From assembly GCF_002197845.1 (NCBI RefSeq), contig NZ_NIDE01000002.1, positions 868,001-932,000 on the forward strand: a stretch of 64,000 nt of DNA, in the 5' to 3' direction. The notes below the pieces were generated by a model, which was not told where the DNA came from, searched no databases, and worked only from the letters and a program-made list of their open reading frames with translations. Positions 59,995-64,000 of the stretch are shown piece by piece; the first letter of the stretch is position 1, and every line of letters begins with the position of its first letter. This stretch comes from Fimbriiglobus ruber (GTDB lineage Bacteria; Planctomycetota; Planctomycetia; Gemmatales; Gemmataceae). The translations under genes were made by a program, and so were the position numbers.

Positions 59995-62900
59995 CTACTT
60001 CACCGCGAACCTTTCCAGCTCCCAGACGAGCGCCGTCTTCTGGTTCGCCTCCTTCGCCACGAGGCGGCGGCCGTCGGCGGAGAACGCCAGGCCGCGGCAA
60101 TAGTTCACCAGCGGGAGTTGGTATTTCCGGGCCCCGGTCGCCACGTCGACCACCTGCAGCCCGTTCTCGGTGTTCGCGGCGACCGCCACGAGTTTGGCGT
60201 CGGGGCTCAGAGCCAGGAAGATGTTGGGCCCGGGTTTGCTATGGCTCCAAAGATGCCCCAGGACGATCGGCATCGCCGCCTGGGCCAGGGTGTCCGTTCG
60301 ATAGAAGCGGACCTCACCCCGCTGGTCCGCGTTTAATACGGTCACCGCCAGAAGCAACCCGTCGTTCGAGAGGACCACGTTGTCAAACTCGATGTTCTTC
60401 GGCTTCGTGCTGCCCGACGAAACGACCTTCAATTCGCGACCCGTGTCGATGTCCAATAGGATGCCCCGCGTGTTCGTCAGGACGAAGAGTCGCTTGTTGT
60501 CGGGCAGGGCCAGGAAGCGGATCGGCTGGTACTCGCCGTAAGCGGTGACGCCGTTCGTCGTCGACCAGCCGGTGGGCGTGAAGTCCGGGTCGGGCGGGAT
60601 CACGTACACCCACTTCTTCCCACCGGTGGCCGCGTCCCAGCAGGTCGCGAACGCCCGCGGCTTCTCGCCCGCTTCGATGTCGCCCGTGAAAAGGCGGCCG
60701 TCGTGGGGGTAGACGATTCCGGCCAACTCGCTTTCCCGGTCGGCACGCTGGAGGGCCTGGGCGGCGCGTTCGGTCTTCGCCAGACGGCCGCCGTCCCAGG
60801 TGTACTCCGCCCACTTGCGATTCCAGCGCGCGAAGCCCACCCACTTCGCCTCGCCGGGGTAGTCGGGGACGACCGTTTCGCCGATCGTGTCGACGGCGGC
60901 CAGCGTCTTCTTCGCTTCCACGTCGTAGACCGTGAATTTCGGCCCCGCCGTCCAGACCAGCTTGTTCGACCCCGGCACGAAGCCGACCTGACCAAGGCTG
61001 TCGTTGCGCCAGTGGGTTTCGGGGGCGTCGGTCGGCGTGGCTTTCGGGTCGAGGAGCTTGGCAACCTCGTACAGTCCGATGTTGTTGCTACTGAACGCGA
61101 CGAGCCGGCCGTCGGGGGACAGGGCCGTTGTCCGGGTGAAGTGGGTCGGGCCGCGGTCGGCGTAGTCTGAGACGGGGGGCGACAGGAGTTCGCCGGTATT
61201 CAGGTTTCGCACCTCGATGCCCTGATTGTTAACAAAAAGGCGGCCGGCCTTCTCGTCGAACAAGAAGCTGGCGGGCGTACTCGTTGGGGCTTTGACGTCC
61301 CAGAGAATTTGGCGGCGACTGATGGAATAACAGAGGTAGTCGGTCGGGTTCGTTCCTTGCCAGCCGCGCCAGACCACCTTGTCACCGTCGGGCGACACCG
61401 CGAGGGGCGGGACACGCCCGACATCAATGCACCGGACGGTGCCCCCGTTGGGGAGGCCTTTGGTCACGTTGGCGCCGGGGATTGCGACCGGAACGGAATA
61501 GATTGGATCGCTCATCGACGCTTGCCAGCGGGAAAGGCGACCGTCCGACGTGACCGCATATATCCGAGAGTTGTCGGGTTCGGTCGTCACTGTGAGCGGT
61601 ACCCCGCGAAAACCGGTCAGACCGATCAGGCGCGACGACTTTCCCTCGGGGGTGTGGAACGAGTGGACGCGAATTTCCCCAACCCGCATATCGTCGACGG
61701 GGACGTTGCCGTCGGCCGGTGCGCCCCACACGGCCATCAGCCCGCCATTGCCTAGCGGCAGTGCCGCAGAGCCGGCGAACGTTGCCTCCGTGAACGCTCG
61801 CGCTTCAATGTCGAGCCGGCGGACCATGACCTCTGATCCGCTGCCCGAGCGGAATGTCATGACCACTCGGTCCGGAGGGATGAACAGCACGGTATCGGGC
61901 TCCCGGTCGCGGAACGCCTGCCAGACGAGCTTTCCCGTCAGGGCGTCGTAGACGTTTCCCTTCTGGGCGAACCACCGGCCGTCGGGCGAGACGTCGCCCG
62001 GGGCGTCGTCGATCGGGGTGCGGTGCAGCTGTTCGCCGGTGGTCACGTCCCAGGCGAGGAAGTCCGTGCTGCCGACGGCGACGAGCTTGCTGCCGCCGCC
62101 GGCGAAGCGGATCTGCTTGCTGCCGAGTGCGAGTGTGTGGCGGCCGTCGCCGATCCGGGCGATCGCCCCTTTCGGCAGCGGCGTGTCGGTGGTCAGCTCC
62201 CACCTGGCGACCTGGAGCGGCGGGAGTTGGGGTTTCGGGGGACCGTCCTTACCGCTGTAAATCACGCAGGCGGCGAAGATCGCGGCCGCCGTCGCGCCGA
62301 CCAGGAACAGCTTGGGGACCACGCCGGTAAACAGGGCCGCCCAGACGGTCGGCTTCGCGGCCGGGGCGGCGACGGCGGCCTCGATGGCGGCCGCCGTGGT
62401 CGCGGCGGAGACGGGCGTCGGCAGGCCGAAGACGGCGCCCAGGGCGGCCGGGACGGCGAGCCCGCGCTTCTCCAGGCGCGTTTTCAGCAGCTCGCGCCCG
62501 CGTTGCAGCCAGCCGCGGAGGGAGCCGTGGGAGGTGCCGAGCCGTTGGGCCGCCTCGTTCACGGTCAGGCCCTCGATCCCGCACAGGAGAATGGCCGATC
62601 GGTATTCTTCCGGCAGCGCCGCCAGTTCCTCGTCGACGGCCGTGACCAACTCGCGGGCGGTGATCTCCTCCAGCGGGTCGCGGCCCCGCGCGGCGACATC
62701 GTCCGTCGGCGTGGTCTTCGGCCCCTTACGCCCGGCGATCGACAGCGCCGCGCGACGGGCCGTGGCGTGTAGCCAGCCGACCAGCGCCTCGGGCTTCCGG
62801 ATGCCGTGAGCGGACCGGGCCAGGTTCATGAAAGTCTGCTGGAAAGCGTCGTCGCTGGCGTGATCATTCCCGAGGACGCGCCGGCAGACGCCGAAGACGA

Positions 62901-63012
62901 TCGGGCCGTAACGACGCACCAACTCGCCGAACGCTTCGCGGTCGTTCGAGGTGCGAAAACGGTCGAGGAGGTCCAGGTCGGTCTGGGATGTCGATACGGA
63001 TGACATGGGCAA
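59995..63012 (-). CDS. ECF sigma factor fused to transmembrane segment and beta-propeller
   Basis: 1005 aa. Residues ~10-195 are an ECF sigma factor (region 2 'FGELVRRYGPIVFGVCRRVL', 'ASDDAFQQTFMNLARSAHG'; region 4 'YRSAILLCGIEGLTVNEAAQ' + 'RLGTSHGSLRGWLQRGRELL'). A membrane helix at about 236-256 is followed by ~740 residues of WD40/PQQ-like blades ('DFLAWDVTTGEQLHRT', 'RIYAVTSDGRLSRWQASM', 'GRRLVAKEANQKTALVWELE'). This is a known planctomycete ECF architecture. The propeller would be outside the cytoplasm and probably sense a ligand or protein partner. Confidence 0.88.
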   Translation of the reverse strand: MPMSSVSTSQTDLDLLDRFRTSNDREAFGELVRRYGPIVFGVCRRVLGNDHASDDAFQQTFMNLARSAHGIRKPEALVGWLHATARRAALSIAGRKGPKTTPTDDVAARGRDPLEEITARELVTAVDEELAALPEEYRSAILLCGIEGLTVNEAAQRLGTSHGSLRGWLQRGRELLKTRLEKRGLAVPAALGAVFGLPTPVSAATTAAAIEAAVAAPAAKPTVWAALFTGVVPKLFLVGATAAAIFAACVIYSGKDGPPKPQLPPLQVARWELTTDTPLPKGAIARIGDGRHTLALGSKQIRFAGGGSKLVAVGSTDFLAWDVTTGEQLHRTPIDDAPGDVSPDGRWFAQKGNVYDALTGKLVWQAFRDREPDTVLFIPPDRVVMTFRSGSGSEVMVRRLDIEARAFTEATFAGSAALPLGNGGLMAVWGAPADGNVPVDDMRVGEIRVHSFHTPEGKSSRLIGLTGFRGVPLTVTTEPDNSRIYAVTSDGRLSRWQASMSDPIYSVPVAIPGANVTKGLPNGGTVRCIDVGRVPPLAVSPDGDKVVWRGWQGTNPTDYLCYSISRRQILWDVKAPTSTPASFLFDEKAGRLFVNNQGIEVRNLNTGELLSPPVSDYADRGPTHFTRTTALSPDGRLVAFSSNNIGLYEVAKLLDPKATPTDAPETHWRNDSLGQVGFVPGSNKLVWTAGPKFTVYDVEAKKTLAAVDTIGETVVPDYPGEAKWVGFARWNRKWAEYTWDGGRLAKTERAAQALQRADRESELAGIVYPHDGRLFTGDIEAGEKPRAFATCWDAATGGKKWVYVIPPDPDFTPTGWSTTNGVTAYGEYQPIRFLALPDNKRLFVLTNTRGILLDIDTGRELKVVSSGSTKPKNIEFDNVVLSNDGLLLAVTVLNADQRGEVRFYRTDTLAQAAMPIVLGHLWSHSKPGPNIFLALSPDAKLVAVAANTENGLQVVDVATGARKYQLPLVNYCRGLAFSADGRRLVAKEANQKTALVWELERFAVK

Positions 63013-63085
63013 AATCTCGCTCCCCGGGACTTATCCTACCCGAGAGAGCGTCCGGGCTGCGAAGCGGCGCGCGAATTCCGAAGAA

Positions 63086-63226
63086 TATTCACCGCAGAGG
63101 GCACGAGAGGGCACATGAGAAGACAGAGAGAGAAGCGAAAATCGGTACGATTCTTTTTAAAGAATTGCTATTTGCTTCTCTCTCTTCGTCTTCTCATGTG
63201 CCCTCTCGTGCCCTCTGCGGTGAATA
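63086..63226. repeat. Large hairpin repeat (~50-bp arms)
   Basis: TATTCACCGCAGAGGGCACG and following sequence (63086-63135) is repeated inverted at 63174-63226 with a 2-nt difference. The AT-rich loop contains a small ATTCTTT/AAAGAAT stem. The same family of CACAGAGGGCACAGAG-type repeats appears at 51858 and, translated in frame, at about 49150-49240. Separates the ECF-propeller gene from the phage-like gene at 63247 and could terminate both. Confidence 0.8.
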
Positions 63227-63246
63227 CGGATTTGGATTTTGCATCT

Positions 63247-64000
63247 TTAAGACGTAATCAGCGTATCGACGATCGTCGGGCTGCCGCTCGACGGAAGGAG
63301 CAGGCCCAGCGCCCGCATCCCGAAGAGGCGGTCGAACAGCGCCTGCCACGTCGCGAGATTGGAGGAGTCGCCGCGGTCGTTCGTCGCGGTCACGTTCCAC
63401 CCGTCGCCTTGAACGAACCGCGTCGCCCCGGAGAAGAGGGCCAGGCCCGGGCCGCCCGGGTAAGCCGCCGTCAGTGGGGCGACCGCGAGGTAGTCGATGA
63501 GCAGGTCGCCGCCGGCGGGCGTGGTGGAGACGTTCAGGCGGAGTTGCAGGCCGGTCGTCGGGATCACGGGCGGCGTGCGGACAATTCCCGTTTGTGAGGT
63601 GTAAGTCGTCCCGAGCCCCGTCAGGGCGAGGGAGACGCTCGCCGGGTTGCCCGTGGCGTCGTTGACTACGGCGCCCGTGCCGTCGACGAGTTCGACCTTG
63701 AGGACGCCCCCGGTCAGCGCCGCCGAGCCGCGCAGCCAGACGGCGAACGCGAGCGAGCTAACGGGCGGCGGCGTGTACCGCGTGTTCCCGCTCACGCCGG
63801 CGGCGGTGAACGTCTGGACGAGCGTGGGCGTCGCTCCAGCCGCCACCCGCACGGCGAAGCCGGTCGCGCCGTAGATCAGGGTGGTCTCCTGCGTCACCGT
63901 GCCCGTCGCGGTCCAGTTCACCGGCGCCGTCAGGCCCGTGTTCCAGGTGTCGAAGCCGCCGTTCACCAGCACGTTCGTGCCGCGGCTGTAGTCCGTCCCG
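63247..64000 (-). CDS. Phage-like structural protein, 5' end beyond window
   Basis: The frame is open at the window edge; the visible part is ~250 aa. 'VNGGFDTWNTGLTAPVNWTA' and 'GATGFAVRVAAGATPTLVQT' are typical of a carbohydrate-binding-like jelly-roll in phage fibres. The C-terminus 'DSSNLATWQALFDRLFGMRA' and '...SGSPTIVDTLITS' is unassigned. Same strand as the 42-57 kb module, probably belonging to it before the intervening genes inserted. Confidence 0.65.
   Translation of the reverse strand, partial: GTDYSRGTNVLVNGGFDTWNTGLTAPVNWTATGTVTQETTLIYGATGFAVRVAAGATPTLVQTFTAAGVSGNTRYTPPPVSSLAFAVWLRGSAALTGGVLKVELVDGTGAVVNDATGNPASVSLALTGLGTTYTSQTGIVRTPPVIPTTGLQLRLNVSTTPAGGDLLIDYLAVAPLTAAYPGGPGLALFSGATRFVQGDGWNVTATNDRGDSSNLATWQALFDRLFGMRALGLLLPSSGSPTIVDTLITS

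Overview
The window is GC-rich DNA that most likely comes from a planctomycete of the Gemmataceae (Gemmata/Fimbriiglobus-like; the genus cannot be fixed by eye). The evidence is lineage-typical gene content. There is a DUF1559 pseudopilin-like protein with its carboxypeptidase-regulatory-like lipoprotein, an adjacent DUF1592/DUF1552 pair, several ECF sigma factors (two with long C-terminal extensions) and many short palindromic intergenic repeats. No rRNA, tRNA or CRISPR array was seen.

Layout. 0-14 kb is mixed chromosomal DNA: an LRR protein cut by the window edge, a tyrosine phosphatase next to a GGQ release-factor-like protein, an ABC exporter operon, an HTH regulator overlapping a uracil-DNA-glycosylase-like gene behind a perfect 20-bp palindrome, a repeat-rich empty stretch (7.3-8.1 kb), and a TetR / methyltransferase / TetX-like flavin monooxygenase cassette with an evident operator. 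Next come a nitronate monooxygenase and the decayed remains of several genes. 14.5-19.6 kb holds the planctomycete set: lipoprotein, DUF1559, DUF1592 and DUF1552. 19.6-28.6 kb is a long minus-strand run of small lipoprotein, membrane, PH-like, SUKH-like and unrecognised genes. Many of them share a short repeated sequence at their 3' ends and look like a cassette array. 28.7-31.2 kb has an ECF sigma factor, a GNAT acetyltransferase and a frameshifted zinc-ribbon protein.

31.6-35.3 kb is the most unusual locus. A Mu-gp29/DUF935-type phage portal protein is fused to a pretoxin-like region and a C-terminal HEXXH (zincin) domain, and two small, lower-GC immunity-like genes follow at once. 35.7-41.8 kb carries ECF sigma factors and secreted proteins. 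In between is a palindromic repeat that has been interrupted by a 157-bp MITE with a 12-bp target duplication.

42.1-57.4 kb is dominated by a minus-strand, phage-like module with tightly overlapping genes: tail and fibre proteins (beta-helix, collagen-like, AYVDS-type fibre), a Ser-rich protein, three glycosyltransferases (one fused to a TylF-type methyltransferase), a holin-like protein and a papain-like peptidase. A DUF3037 gene and two palindromic repeats interrupt it. A short motif (GGTTAG-Y-CTG-Y-G) recurs upstream of the portal gene and three genes of this module, suggesting they share an origin or control. 57.7-63 kb is non-phage: an HTH regulator with a multi-half-site operator, a two-gene unit of unknown function and an ECF sigma/beta-propeller fusion. 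The window ends inside another phage-like structural gene.
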